Assembly (NCBI GenBank): GCA_947626885.1
Contig: CANQTX010000007.1
Coordinates: 1-57,903, forward strand
Length of the DNA: 57,903 nt
Direction: 5' to 3'
From: an uncultured Clostridia bacterium
Lineage (GTDB): Bacteria > Bacillota > Clostridia > TANB77 > CAG-508
Part shown: positions 24,183 through 33,001 of the stretch, one piece after another
Position numbering within the stretch: position 1 is the stretch's first letter
Layout: every line of letters starts with the position of its first letter
Notes under the pieces: model-generated
Seen by the model: only the letters and a program-made list of their open reading frames with translations
Told to the model about the DNA's origin: nothing
The model's database searches: none
Translations under genes and position numbers: made by a program

Positions 24183-24522
24183 GCTCACGTCCTTTCTCAA
24201 AAATTTGCCTTACATGATCATCATCTAATGCATAATATACTACCTTTCCCTCTTTTCGATACTTTACCAATTTGGCTTGTTTTAGCACTCTTAATTGATG
24301 CGATATAGCAGAAGGCGTCGAATTTGTAATACATGCAATATCACATACACACAACTCTTCCTCTAATAAAGCACAAATAATTTTCATTCTTGTAGAGTCT
24401 CCAAATACTTTAAATAGTTCAGCAACGTCAAAAATTGTTTCATCATTCGGTAGTGTTCTCTTTACTTTTTCTACTTTTTTTTCATCAATAGAATTGACTT
24501 CACAATTTAATAATTCTTCCAT
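24166..24522 (-). CDS. ArsR/SmtB-family metal-sensing repressor (CadC-like)
   Basis: 118 residues from ATG 24522, with AAAGGAG upstream. It is a winged-helix repressor: VFGDSTRMKIICALLEEELCVCDIA carries the CVC metal site of CadC-type sensors, and NSTPSAISHQLRVLKQA is the recognition helix. The C-terminal helix has D-x-H-x10-H-x2-E (DDHVRQIFEKGREHVEE), the alpha-5 zinc site of SmtB/CzrA. Having both sites matches CadC. It should repress itself and the ATPase gene until Zn/Cd is bound. Confidence 0.95.
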   Translation of the reverse strand: MEELLNCEVNSIDEKKVEKVKRTLPNDETIFDVAELFKVFGDSTRMKIICALLEEELCVCDIACITNSTPSAISHQLRVLKQAKLVKYRKEGKVVYYALDDDHVRQIFEKGREHVEEV

Positions 24523-24541
24523 GTGAACGGTATCTCCTTTC

Positions 24542-24567
24542 AATATATGAATATATGTTCATATATT
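24542..24567. promoter_or_regulatory. Operator palindrome for the ArsR/SmtB repressor
   Basis: AATATATGAA - 6 bp - TTCATATATT, a 26-bp dyad with perfect 10-bp arms. It matches the imperfect 12-2-12 operators of this family and lies at the transcription start of the operon. Confidence 0.8.
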
Positions 24568-24568
24568 C

Positions 24569-24597
24569 ATTATATGCTTTCATTTATTTTCTGTCAA
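24569..24597 (-). promoter_or_regulatory. Consensus sigma-A promoter of the metal-resistance operon
   Basis: Minus strand: perfect TTGACA (24597-24592), 17-bp spacer, perfect TATAAT (24574-24569). It is followed immediately by the operator dyad. Confidence 0.85.
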
Positions 24598-24630
24598 TAT
24601 TTTTTTGAAATAAAATACTTTTTTATACAT

Positions 24631-24670
24631 AAAAAAAGATTTTAGCAATCATTGTACTAAAATCTTTTTC
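24631..24670 (-). terminator. Terminator of glyS
   Basis: AAAAGATTTTAG pairs perfectly with CTAAAATCTTTT around an 11-base loop; on the minus strand it ends in a T7 run. Confidence 0.8.
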
Positions 24671-24674
24671 TTTG

Positions 24675-26057
24675 TTAAAATACTAGTTTTTCTTGAATAT
24701 AATCTTTTATTTCTTCTACTTTCATTCTAACTTGCTTCATGGTATCTCTATCTCTTACTGTCACACAACCATCCTCTAATGTTTCAAAATCAATGGTAAC
24801 ACAAAATGGGGTACCAATTTCATCTTCTCTTCTATAACGTTTACCAATCGAACCAGCTTCATCATAATCACACATAAAATGCTGAGATAAAATTTTATAT
24901 ACTTCTGAGGCTTTATCACTCAATTTTTTAGATAGTGGTAAAATAGCTACTTTATAAGGAGCTAAAGCAGGATGCAAATGAAGTACTACTCTTGTATCTC
25001 CTTCTCCCACCTCTTCTTCTTCATAACTATTACAAAGAAAAGCTAATGCTACTCTGTCACAACCAAGTGAAGGTTCTATACAATAAGGAATATATTTTTC
25101 ATTCGTTTCTGCATCTAAATATGACATATCTTCTTTAGAAAATGCTTGATGTTGCTTTAAATCAAAATCGGTTCTATCTGCAATGCCCCATAATTCTCCC
25201 CATCCAAATGGAAATGTAAATTCTATATCTGTTGTGGCATTACTATAATGGGAAAGCTCTGCTTTTTCATGATCACGCAATCGAATATTTTCTTCCTTCA
25301 TACCAAGATTTAATAACCAATTTTTGCAATAATCTTTCCAAAATGCATGCCACTGTAAATCCGTTCCCGGCTTACAAAAAAATTCTAATTCCATTTGCTC
25401 AAATTCTCTTGTTCGAAATGTAAAATTTCCTGGTGTAATTTCATTTCTAAAAGATTTACCTATTTGCGCAATTCCCATTGGTAATTTTCTTCGTGTTGTT
25501 CTTAAAACATTTTTAAAATTAACAAATATACCTTGCGCTGTTTCAGGTCTTAAATAAATTTCTGCCTTTGCATCTTCCGTAACCCCCTGATACGTTTTAA
25601 ACATTAAATTAAACTTTCTAATGGATGTAAAATTTTCTTTTCCACATTCTGGGCAAACAATATGATGTTCTGCCATATAAGAAAGCATTTTCTCATCTGA
25701 CCACCCATCCACTATTTCTTCACAATGATTTTCATGCATCCACTCTTCAATTAACTTGTCTGCTCTATGACGTGTTTTACATTCTTTACAATCTATTAAA
25801 GGATCACTAAAACCTCCAACATGTCCAGAAGCCACCCAAGTTTGTGGATTCATTAATATTGCTGCATCTAAACCTACATTATATTGACACTCTTGTACAA
25901 ATTTTTTCATCCATGCCTTTTTTATATTATTTTTTAGTTCTACTCCTAATGGACCATAGTCCCATGAATTTGCTAACCCACCATAAATTTCTGATCCTGG
26001 ATATACATATCCTCTTGCCTTACATAAATTGACAATTTTTTCCATTGACTCTACCAT
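24675..26057 (-). CDS. glyS: Glycyl-tRNA synthetase (single-chain, class II)
   Basis: 460 residues. AGGAGG lies 7 bases before ATG 26057. [13 protein letters not shown] at the start, the two Cys pairs CKECKT and CPECGK (zinc-binding-like), [15 protein letters not shown] (motif 2 region), and [14 protein letters not shown] (motif 3) identify the alpha2-type GlyRS. It charges tRNA-Gly. Expression is controlled by the T-box leader just upstream. Confidence 0.97.
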   Translation of the reverse strand: MVESMEKIVNLCKARGYVYPGSEIYGGLANSWDYGPLGVELKNNIKKAWMKKFVQECQYNVGLDAAILMNPQTWVASGHVGGFSDPLIDCKECKTRHRADKLIEEWMHENHCEEIVDGWSDEKMLSYMAEHHIVCPECGKENFTSIRKFNLMFKTYQGVTEDAKAEIYLRPETAQGIFVNFKNVLRTTRRKLPMGIAQIGKSFRNEITPGNFTFRTREFEQMELEFFCKPGTDLQWHAFWKDYCKNWLLNLGMKEENIRLRDHEKAELSHYSNATTDIEFTFPFGWGELWGIADRTDFDLKQHQAFSKEDMSYLDAETNEKYIPYCIEPSLGCDRVALAFLCNSYEEEEVGEGDTRVVLHLHPALAPYKVAILPLSKKLSDKASEVYKILSQHFMCDYDEAGSIGKRYRREDEIGTPFCVTIDFETLEDGCVTVRDRDTMKQVRMKVEEIKDYIQEKLVF

Positions 26058-26114
26058 TGTTCAACCTCCTTATATATTATGTTTTAAAAAATGCATACAT
26101 ATACTAGATGAATA

Positions 26115-26335
26115 CTAACAAAAAAGCTTACATCTCTAGCATAACACTAGGGACGCAAGCTCAACTTACGCGGTTCCACCCTAATTGGCAAATACAGATT
26201 TTGCCCACTCTATTTTTATGATTGCTCCAAAGTTCCAGAATATAAAGCTTATTATTTGTTTTCCACTATCACAAATTCACTAAAATAAGGCTCATTATAT
26301 TCTCTCTTTATCTACACAATATATATTTTTTCATG
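26115..26335 (-). ncRNA. T-box riboswitch leader of glyS
   Basis: On the minus strand the conserved antiterminator T-box AGGGTGGAACCGCG lies at 26182-26169. It is followed by the competing terminator: GCTTGCGTCCCTAG (26160-26147) pairs with CTAGAGATGTAAGC (about 26139-26126), then TTTTTTG. A 5' stem with AGAATATAA / TTATATTCT arms (about 26308-26240) is the probable Stem I. Uncharged tRNA-Gly should stabilise the antiterminator. I could not place the specifier codon with confidence. Confidence 0.88.
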
Positions 26336-26454
26336 TTCTTATTTTATAACGAAACTATTATAAAGTCAAGTCATTATTTTTTATATTGCATGATCATCAT
26401 TATTATGTAAACAAAAATTTGATTTATGAAAACCAATGATTCATTTATCAAATT
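26336..26454. other. A+T-rich intergenic DNA before the DnaA-box cluster
   Basis: No reading frame or RNA is seen. The glyS promoter must lie here. Short TTTATGAAAACC and GATTCATTTATCAAATTT stretches show no clear repeat. Confidence 0.4.
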
Positions 26455-26521
26455 TGTGGAAAATGTGGATAACTCTGTGAATAACTTAAAGTAGTGCTTT
26501 TTTCGACATAAATTATACACA
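26455..26521. other. Cluster of four DnaA-box matches in A+T-rich DNA
   Basis: Four 9-mers fit TTWTNCACA: TGTGGAAAA (26455-26463, reverse), TGTGGATAA (26464-26472, reverse, perfect consensus TTATCCACA), TGTGAATAA (26476-26484, reverse) and TTATACACA (26513-26521, forward). The following 180 bp is extremely A+T-rich with T-tracts, like an unwinding element. No dnaA, dnaN, rpmH or gyrase genes are near. It may be a DnaA-titration/reactivation site (datA/DARS-like), an origin-like locus or chance. Confidence 0.55.
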
Positions 26522-26733
26522 TGTTTTTTTTATTTTATTTTCTTATCGTATTTATCTATTTTTTATGTGTACTGTATATTTGTTCGTATAATACAATTGA
26601 ATGCCTTTATTAATGCTATTTTTTGTCGAATTGTCATTTTGGCATTTTTATATAATAGGTACTATTTTATTTTTTTCTTTTCTTTTTAGACTTTTTATGT
26701 TATATTTATAAAATATGAAAGGATTTTATAAAT
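26522..26733. other. A+T-rich leader region of the LtaS-like gene
   Basis: Long T- and A-tracts and no gene. The ribosome site AAAGGA is 10 bases before the ATG at 26734. Confidence 0.4.
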
Positions 26734-28674
26734 ATGAAAAATAATCAAAACCAACTACAATATTATATAAAAAATTTTACCCAAAAAATCATCCATCTAT
26801 TCCATAACATGAAAAATACCATATTCAAGTTGACTCAGAAAACAAAAATAGATGCACTATATCATCAACTCATTCACATAGATCGCAAAATTCTTATAAA
26901 GTTATTTGCGCTTATATTATATCCTATTTTGATTTACTTATATATGCAATTTTTTTGTAATGGCAAAATACTTTTTGAAAGTAAGCGCATGCTTTTAAAT
27001 TTTATCTTTATCTACTTTATTATTGGATTTTTTTATTGTTTTAGTGGTCAATTAAAAATAAGCCTATATCTATCACTCGTTTTTACCTTTACCATAGGAC
27101 TAATTAATCACTTTATCACAGTCTTCCGAGGAACACCCTTTGTCCCATGGGATATTTTTTCTCTTAATGTGGCATTAACCGTGTTACCAACATTTAAGTT
27201 TTCATTAAATAAAAAAGCCATATTGGGTATTATTACTTTTCTTATAGCTTTTTTCTCATTAAGAAAGTTAAAACTTACCAGTTTCCAAAATGGCAAACTA
27301 AAGAAAATATATCGATTGGTAGTATTAATTAGTAGTATCTCTTTTACCATATTTTTTCTTACAACTAATATGATATCCTTTTTTGAATTAGATGAAAATT
27401 GGGATCCACAAGAGGAATATCACAATAATGGCCTCATTGCAAGTTTATTCAAACAATCACGTAATTTAATTATTTCTACTCCAGAGGGCTATAATATTGA
27501 TACTATTAAAGCTATCGCTACCAAAATTGATGTGCCAATTGTTGAACATTCTGAAGCATACGAATATCCCAATATCATTGCTATTATGAATGAATCCTTT
27601 GCTGATTTATCTGTTATTAATGACTTTTCAACCAATATAAATTACATGCCTTTTTTTAAAAGTTTAAAAAATAATACCGTAAAAGGAAATCTTCATATGT
27701 CTATATTTGGTGCAACAACACCTAATAGTGAATGGGAGTTTTTAACTGCCAATTCTATGGCATTCGTACCTAAAAGAACAGTACCTTATCAACAGTATGT
27801 TTTAAGAAATTCATACTCTTTAGCAACTATTTTAAAAAGTCAAGGATATACTACTTCTGCCATACATAGTTATTACCCACAAGGATATAACCGCAATTTG
27901 GTATATCCAAGACTTGGTTTTGATACATTTTTTCACATAAATACATTAAAAGATTTAGTCACCATTAGAGAATATCCTAGTGACCTAAGTACTTATAAAA
28001 ATATTATTTCTCTTTATGAAGAAAAAAAAGAGAACGAAAAATTATTTAATTTTACACTCACCATGCAAAACCATGGTAGTTATACAGATGAAACTTTTCC
28101 AAGTACGATTATTGCAGAAAATGGGCAGTATCCTAGACTGAATCAATATCTTTCTTTAATAAAAATTGCTGATGAAGCACTAGAATATCTGATTAATTAT
28201 TTTTCAACACAACAAGAGCCTACCATTATTGTTTTTTTTGGTGATCATCAACCTTATGTTGAAGATGAATTTTATGAAAATCTATTATCAAAATATGAAG
28301 ATTCAACTGCTAAAGAAGTAGTAGAAAGAAAATACATTACACCGTTTATGATTTGGGCAAACTATGATATTGATGAAGAAGCCTATTCCAATATACAAGA
28401 TATTAGTGTAAATTACTTATCCTCTTTACTCTTAGATATTGCAAATATTCAAAAAACACCTTATCTTACATTTTTAGATCATCTTCGTAACGAAATTCCT
28501 ATTATTACTGGGAATGGTTATATGGATAAAACTGGTACTTATCATGACTTTTCAGAAAAAAATACATACTCTGATTTAATAGATACTTACCATTATTTAC
28601 AATTTAACAATATGTTTGATAATTCTAATAAATTTACTTCTTTATTTGAAGTACCAATGCAAGCATCTAAATAA
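26734..28674 (+). CDS. LTA synthase-like membrane sulfatase/phosphoglycerol transferase
   Basis: 646 residues. After a polar N-terminal ~45 residues, five membrane helices span about 50-230 (LIKLFALILYPILIYLYMQ; FIFIYFIIGFFYCF; ISLYLSLVFTFTIGL and two more). An extracellular alkaline-phosphatase/sulfatase domain follows (about 285-600). It shows IAIMNESFADLSVI, GATTPNSEWEFLTANS, a TMQNHGSY motif and VFFGDHQPYVEDEF (metal site). LtaS-family enzymes move glycerol-phosphate from phosphatidylglycerol to lipoteichoic acid or other glycopolymers. It is the only plus-strand gene between 5.4 kb and the right end; it has its own terminator. Confidence 0.9.
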   Translation: MKNNQNQLQYYIKNFTQKIIHLFHNMKNTIFKLTQKTKIDALYHQLIHIDRKILIKLFALILYPILIYLYMQFFCNGKILFESKRMLLNFIFIYFIIGFFYCFSGQLKISLYLSLVFTFTIGLINHFITVFRGTPFVPWDIFSLNVALTVLPTFKFSLNKKAILGIITFLIAFFSLRKLKLTSFQNGKLKKIYRLVVLISSISFTIFFLTTNMISFFELDENWDPQEEYHNNGLIASLFKQSRNLIISTPEGYNIDTIKAIATKIDVPIVEHSEAYEYPNIIAIMNESFADLSVINDFSTNINYMPFFKSLKNNTVKGNLHMSIFGATTPNSEWEFLTANSMAFVPKRTVPYQQYVLRNSYSLATILKSQGYTTSAIHSYYPQGYNRNLVYPRLGFDTFFHINTLKDLVTIREYPSDLSTYKNIISLYEEKKENEKLFNFTLTMQNHGSYTDETFPSTIIAENGQYPRLNQYLSLIKIADEALEYLINYFSTQQEPTIIVFFGDHQPYVEDEFYENLLSKYEDSTAKEVVERKYITPFMIWANYDIDEEAYSNIQDISVNYLSSLLLDIANIQKTPYLTFLDHLRNEIPIITGNGYMDKTGTYHDFSEKNTYSDLIDTYHYLQFNNMFDNSNKFTSLFEVPMQASK

Positions 28675-28681
28675 TTTTTTA

Positions 28682-28720
28682 GCGCATAACTTTTCCTGAA
28701 GTTATGCGCCTCACTTTTTC
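28682..28720 (+). terminator. Terminator of the LtaS-like gene
   Basis: GCGCATAACTT (28682-28692) pairs perfectly with AAGTTATGCGC (28699-28709), loop TTCCTG, then ctcacttttt. Confidence 0.88.
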
Positions 28721-28872
28721 TACTCTCTCCATTAATTCTCTTTTTAGTTTCTGTCAAAGAAAATTCGAGCAGAAACATCATTAGCTTCTTCAGGAGAGAC
28801 AAGTATGAGATTTTTTTCTATTAACTATGTTTTTAATTTAACATAAATTATTAGGTTTAGCAATACTCTTAA

Positions 28873-29487
28873 TCATTTTTTGGCAATAAATATTATGTAA
28901 TTTTTCTTATGTTCAAACCTTATAGTTTCCCTTTCATCTATTTTTATAATATCAAAATCAGCTAAATAATTTTTTATATCATTAACATCAAATAATCTCA
29001 TTAGTTTATCTTTATATTCATAAAAATGATATTCTATTTCTTGAACCTCTTTTTCTATTATCTGTAGTCCTTGAATTGCATTGACACTTCCAACAAATAA
29101 TCCATTATCTTTTAAAATTCTTTTTATTTCTAATAATAATTTTTTAGTATCTTTGTCAGAAAAATAATGAATAGATAGATTAGCAAAAACCAAATCAAAT
29201 TCACTATTTTTGAAAGGTAATCTGTCTCTTATATCTAGTTTAATAATATTTTTATTAAACTCTTTAACTTTATTTAAGGCTATTTCTGATATATCTGCTG
29301 AAACTACTTCATATCCATATTTTATAAATTGCTTTGAAAATTGCCCAATTCCACATCCTAAATCTAAACATTTTCCTTTTGAATTAAAATAGTTTCTATA
29401 CTCATCTATCCATAAATCTTCTTCCAAATTTTTATTAATATGTTTAGACCAATATTCATCGTTTTTAAAATAATCCTTTGCACTCAT
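28873..29487 (-). CDS. Class I SAM-dependent methyltransferase
   Basis: 204 residues. The SAM-binding motif CLDLGCGIGQFSKQF (motif I) is followed by VVSADISEIAL (motif II), LDIRDRLPFKNSEFDLVFANLSIHY (motifs III-IV) and LKDNGLFVGSVNA. This is a Methyltransf_11/25-type fold. The substrate cannot be read from the sequence; the C-terminal half is short, so a small molecule is likely. It is a single-gene unit with GGAG before the start. Confidence 0.85.
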   Translation of the reverse strand: MSAKDYFKNDEYWSKHINKNLEEDLWIDEYRNYFNSKGKCLDLGCGIGQFSKQFIKYGYEVVSADISEIALNKVKEFNKNIIKLDIRDRLPFKNSEFDLVFANLSIHYFSDKDTKKLLLEIKRILKDNGLFVGSVNAIQGLQIIEKEVQEIEYHFYEYKDKLMRLFDVNDIKNYLADFDIIKIDERETIRFEHKKNYIIFIAKK

Positions 29488-29734
29488 ATTTACTAACTCC
29501 TACTTTTTGATTATTGTTATAATTTTTTTCATCCTTTTTTGTTTAGTATTCATATTTTTATATTCTATTTTATTTATTAAATTATCTATGCAATTATTTT
29601 CTTTTACATTTCTAGGTACTTTACAGTTTTCATTAACCATAAATATCGCTTTATTGTGTATTATAGACATATCTAAATATATGTTTCAATAATCAAAATT
29701 TCATTCTTTTATCGCGTTTCATTATTAATACTTA
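29488..29734. other. Intergenic DNA without a supported gene
   Basis: A 61-codon hydrophobic frame at 29507-29692 is all Ile/Leu/Phe-rich, as expected from T-rich DNA, and lacks a ribosome site; I do not call it. Confidence 0.4.
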
Positions 29735-29773
29735 AAAAAGAAGCAAATATAAATTCACTTCTTTTTCATTTTT
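29735..29773 (-). terminator. Terminator of the tRNA-His/tRNA-Gln transcript
   Basis: AAAAAAGAAG pairs with CTTCTTTTT around a 14-base loop; on the minus strand it ends in a T-run after the tRNA genes. Confidence 0.55.
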
Positions 29774-29847
29774 GATAATACTACAAATTTTACAATTACA
29801 ACAAAACCGCCGTAGAAGCAATATATGTTGTTCATATTATCACTACA

Positions 29848-29922
29848 TGGCTGGGCTGGCTAGATTCGAACTAGCGCATGCATGAGTCAAAGTCATGTGC
29901 CTTACCGCTTGGCTACAGCCCA
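29848..29922 (-). tRNA. tRNA-Gln (TTG)
   Basis: Minus strand cloverleaf: acceptor TGGGCTG / CAGCCCA, anticodon loop with TTG (ctTTGac), T-loop TTCGAATC, and encoded CCA (29850-29848). It lies 13 bp after tRNA-His. Confidence 0.93.
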
Positions 29923-29935
29923 ATATTTAAATAAG

Positions 29936-30013
29936 TGGGGTGGAAGATGGGACTCGAACCCACGGTCTTCAGTGCCACAAACTGACGCGTTAACCAACTA
30001 CGCTACATCCACC
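29936..30013 (-). tRNA. tRNA-His (GTG)
   Basis: Minus strand cloverleaf with anticodon GTG (ttGTGgc), T-loop TTCGAGT, an encoded G-1 opposite discriminator C73 as required by HisRS, and encoded CCA (29938-29936). The acceptor helix has one T-T mismatch. Confidence 0.92.
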
Positions 30014-30119
30014 ATATGATAGCGTTTTGCACAACGCTCTTTTATTTTAAATCAAATTTAGGTGTTTGTCAAGATTTTTGCTAAATATTCTTTTAACTTT
30101 TCATCACATGTTCATAAAA

Positions 30120-30172
30120 TAAAGTAGTAAACTTTTATTTACTACTTTTATTTACTACTTTTATCTATAATA
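30120..30172 (-). terminator. Terminator of the sortase gene
   Basis: AGTAGTAAA pairs with TTTACTACT and leads into TTATTTT on the minus strand. The unit aTTTACTACTTTT is directly repeated next to it, giving two alternative stems. Confidence 0.6.
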
Positions 30173-30176
30173 ACTA

Positions 30177-30881
30177 TTATGATCCCTGCTCTTTTGCCCA
30201 TACAATAATTCTTGCACTAGAATCATCTGTACACGTTTGTAAAGATATTTCCCTTCTTCCTTCTGTATCTCTTTGCATGTAAGAAGCATCATTACCTGTT
30301 GTTTGATAAATATTATAAATAACGTATGTTAGTGTTAAACCTGAAGCATCTGTTATTAAAACGGTATCACCATTTACTAATTTTTTATTGTTTGAGAAAA
30401 ATAAACCATTTCTATAGTTATGTCCATAAATTACTGTATTACCTATTTCGTTAAGTCCAGGTCCATAAGCTATTCCAACAGCCATTTCTAATTCCCTTTT
30501 ACCAGCCGTTTCAAGAACAGGATATTCAATTCCTGTTTTAGGTATTTTAATGGACCCCATAACTTGATAATCTTCCATATATACCTTTTCTGGCTCATTA
30601 TTAACAGTTGTTTGATTTGAAGTGGTATTTAATTGATTCATTAAACTATCTATATCTCCATCAGTAGTATTATCATCTGTTGTATTATTTTTTGATAAAT
30701 TCGACGTATCTCGTTTTACAGTAGTTGATTTTTGAAGTTCGTCTAATACAGATTGTGCATTGGAATTAATTGACTTTCTATTCATTAAATCGTATGCAAA
30801 ATATCCAATGATTCCTAATATTGCAACTATTAAAACAATTAAAAACATTGTTAATATATTACTATATTTATTATCAAACAT
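30177..30881 (-). CDS. Sortase
   Basis: 234 residues from ATG 30881 (GGGAG 9 bases upstream). One N-terminal membrane helix (about 8-31), a Ser/Asn/Thr-rich stalk (about 40-90) and a sortase domain (about 95-234). The triad is visible: His in NTVIYGHNYRNGLFF, Cys in REISLQTCTDD, and Arg in SSARIIVWAK. It cleaves a sorting motif and attaches surface proteins. Its class looks B/D-like, but I cannot fix it. No LPxTG-type substrate was found beside it. Confidence 0.9.
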   Translation of the reverse strand: MFDNKYSNILTMFLIVLIVAILGIIGYFAYDLMNRKSINSNAQSVLDELQKSTTVKRDTSNLSKNNTTDDNTTDGDIDSLMNQLNTTSNQTTVNNEPEKVYMEDYQVMGSIKIPKTGIEYPVLETAGKRELEMAVGIAYGPGLNEIGNTVIYGHNYRNGLFFSNNKKLVNGDTVLITDASGLTLTYVIYNIYQTTGNDASYMQRDTEGRREISLQTCTDDSSARIIVWAKEQGS

Positions 30882-30981
30882 AATTTTTTCTCCCATCTAT
30901 TATCAATTTATTTTCCACAAGTCCATTATATCATATCTGTATTATTTTTTCAAATTGAATTCGTTTTTATATCTTTCCAAA

Positions 30982-32736
30982 TCATTCCAATATTGCTTTT
31001 ATTCTTCTAACACCTGCTGATGATGCTTCTTCTTTTTTTATTTTAAAATGTCCTAACTCTCCTGTTTTTGCAACATGCGGTCCTCCACAAAACTCCAATG
31101 AAACATCTCCTATTTTATATATTGTTACTATATCGCCATACTTTTCAATAAACATCGCTTCTGCCCCTAATGTTAAAGCTTCTTCTTTTGGCATCTCAAA
31201 TTTTTCTACTGGAATATCCATTGCAATATACGCATTAACTAGTGCCTCCACCTTTTGTTTTTCTTCCTCTGTCATTTTTGCACCATGAGAAAAATCAAAT
31301 CTTAATCGTTCCGCTGTAATATTGCTTCCTTTCTGATGAACATGTTCTCCTAAAACTTGTTTTAACGCAGCATTAAGAAGATGGGTTGCTGTATGATATT
31401 TGGTTTCCATTTCACCAGTAGATGCTAAACCACCCTTAAATTTAACCTCGCTTCCTTGTCTAGATTTATCTTGATGCTCTTTAAATAGTTGCTCAAATTG
31501 TTTTGTATCCACTTCCATTCCTTGCTCTTTGGCAAGTTCTTCAGTCATCTCTTTTGGAAAACCATACGTTTCGTATAAATTAAATACGGTTTTTCCTTCT
31601 ATCATATTTTTTCCGCTTGCTCTTAATTTTTTAACCTCTTTTTCAAATTCTCTTTCTCCATTTTGTAATGTCCTTATAAATTTATCTTTTTCTTGTATGA
31701 TAACCTGTTTTATAATACCCCTATTTGCGTTCAATTCAGGATACATTTCTATTAGAGCATTCATTGATATATCAATAATATCTGCTAAGGTATCTAAAGA
31801 GATTCCTAGTTTATTCATATGCCTAATCGCTCTACGTAATAATCTTCTTAATATATAACCTCTATCTACATTACTTGGTCTACCACCATCTTGAATAATC
31901 ATAATGCTAGAACGTAAATGCTCTGCAATAATTCTTCTACTTTCAATAAAATCATATTTTTGTAGTACTTCTAATTTTTCCATTATTGGTGCAAAAATTT
32001 CAATTTCAAAGGGTGTTTCTTTTCCCTGAAGAAGCATTGCCATTCTTTCCAAACCTAAACCTGTATCAACATTTCTTTGTTTTAATTTCGTGTACTTTCC
32101 TTCTTTATCTTTATAAAATTCCATAAATACATTATTCCAAATTTCAACATATTTACCACAATTACAAGATGGTTGACATGTTTCAGAACATTTGGGCTTA
32201 CCTGTATCATAAAATATCTCTGTATCTGGACCACATGGACCTTCTTCTCCCGCTATCCACCAATTATCCTCTTTTCCATAAAAATAAATTCTGTCTTCTG
32301 GAATTCCTACGTTTCTCCAACATGTAAAAGATACTGTATCTTTTTGGCAATCTTCATCTCCTGCAAAACACGTTACAGATATCTTCTCATTCGGAATGCC
32401 TAATTCTTTTGTTAAAAATTCATAACTCATCGCAATAGATTCTTCTTTAAAATAATCTCCTAAAGACCAATTTCCAAGCATTTCAAAATACGTTAAATGG
32501 CGATTATCGCCAACCTCATCTATATCATTTGTTCTGATACATTTTTGATAATCTGTTAGCCTCGTTCCTGCAGGATGTTTTTGCCCTAAAAGATATGGCA
32601 CTAATGGATGCATCCCTGCAGTAGTAAACAATACAGAGGGATCATTTTCTGGAATAACTGGTGCTGATGGAATAATTGTATGTCCATGCTTTTCAAAAAA
32701 TCTTAAATATTTATTTCTTATTTCAATAGCTTTCAT
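30982..32736 (-). CDS. alaS: Alanyl-tRNA synthetase, short form without C-Ala domain
   Basis: 584 residues, against about 870-880 in most bacteria. The class II catalytic and tRNA-recognition domains are complete (MKAIEIRNKYLRFFEKHGH, TFFEMLGNWSLGDYFK-like LTYFEMLGNWSLGDYF, DTGLGLERMAMLLQG). A shortened linker (about 405-447) follows, then editing-domain metal ligands HTATH (448-452) and CGGPH. The chain ends at GVRRIKAILE, exactly where the C-terminal oligomerisation/C-Ala domain would begin. The beta-barrel region before the editing core is also reduced. The reading frame ends normally, so this is a real short form. Confidence 0.93.
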   Translation of the reverse strand: MKAIEIRNKYLRFFEKHGHTIIPSAPVIPENDPSVLFTTAGMHPLVPYLLGQKHPAGTRLTDYQKCIRTNDIDEVGDNRHLTYFEMLGNWSLGDYFKEESIAMSYEFLTKELGIPNEKISVTCFAGDEDCQKDTVSFTCWRNVGIPEDRIYFYGKEDNWWIAGEEGPCGPDTEIFYDTGKPKCSETCQPSCNCGKYVEIWNNVFMEFYKDKEGKYTKLKQRNVDTGLGLERMAMLLQGKETPFEIEIFAPIMEKLEVLQKYDFIESRRIIAEHLRSSIMIIQDGGRPSNVDRGYILRRLLRRAIRHMNKLGISLDTLADIIDISMNALIEMYPELNANRGIIKQVIIQEKDKFIRTLQNGEREFEKEVKKLRASGKNMIEGKTVFNLYETYGFPKEMTEELAKEQGMEVDTKQFEQLFKEHQDKSRQGSEVKFKGGLASTGEMETKYHTATHLLNAALKQVLGEHVHQKGSNITAERLRFDFSHGAKMTEEEKQKVEALVNAYIAMDIPVEKFEMPKEEALTLGAEAMFIEKYGDIVTIYKIGDVSLEFCGGPHVAKTGELGHFKIKKEEASSAGVRRIKAILE

Positions 32737-32816
32737 ATTTGTTTTCCTCTTAAATATATTTATAATTTTTGTTTATGTTTCTTTTTAAGTAACATTTCAT
32801 AGAAGTATACTTTTAA

Positions 32817-32845
32817 ATTATATTACAACTATATTTATATTTCAA
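32817..32845 (-). promoter_or_regulatory. alaS promoter
   Basis: Minus strand: TTGAAA (32845-32840), 17-bp spacer, TATAAT (32822-32817). The 80-base leader to the ATG shows no T-box. Confidence 0.65.
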
Positions 32846-32947
32846 GTATTTTATGTAAAATATAAAATGCATTTTGTAAATTTTGCAGAATACCGATATA
32901 ATATCATGAATCTTATCTTAAATAACGTTTTCTTTTTAAAAACAAAT

Positions 32948-32980
32948 AAAATGATGTTATTGATATTATAACATCATTTT
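32948..32980 (-). terminator. Terminator of spoVT
   Basis: Perfect 13-bp stem AAAATGATGTTAT / ATAACATCATTTT with a 7-base loop; A- and T-flanks suit termination from the right. Confidence 0.7.
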
Positions 32981-33001
32981 ATACATCTTGTCTCTCTATT
33001 T

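Noticed and set aside
26455..26521. Calling the DnaA-box cluster the chromosomal origin
   Set aside because: No dnaA, dnaN, recF, gyrB, rpmH or rnpA nearby and no switch in gene orientation; kept only as an unexplained cluster.
28593..28802. 69-codon minus-strand frame
   Set aside because: It crosses the LtaS-like gene end and its terminator hairpin, so it is not a gene.
29507..29692. 61-codon hydrophobic frame on the plus strand
   Set aside because: T-rich DNA gives Ile/Leu/Phe runs by chance; no ribosome site, no promoter, and no conserved small-protein pattern.
30120..30170. Short tandem repeat (TTTACTACTTTT) as a CRISPR or VNTR
   Set aside because: Only two units, and they form the stem of a terminator.
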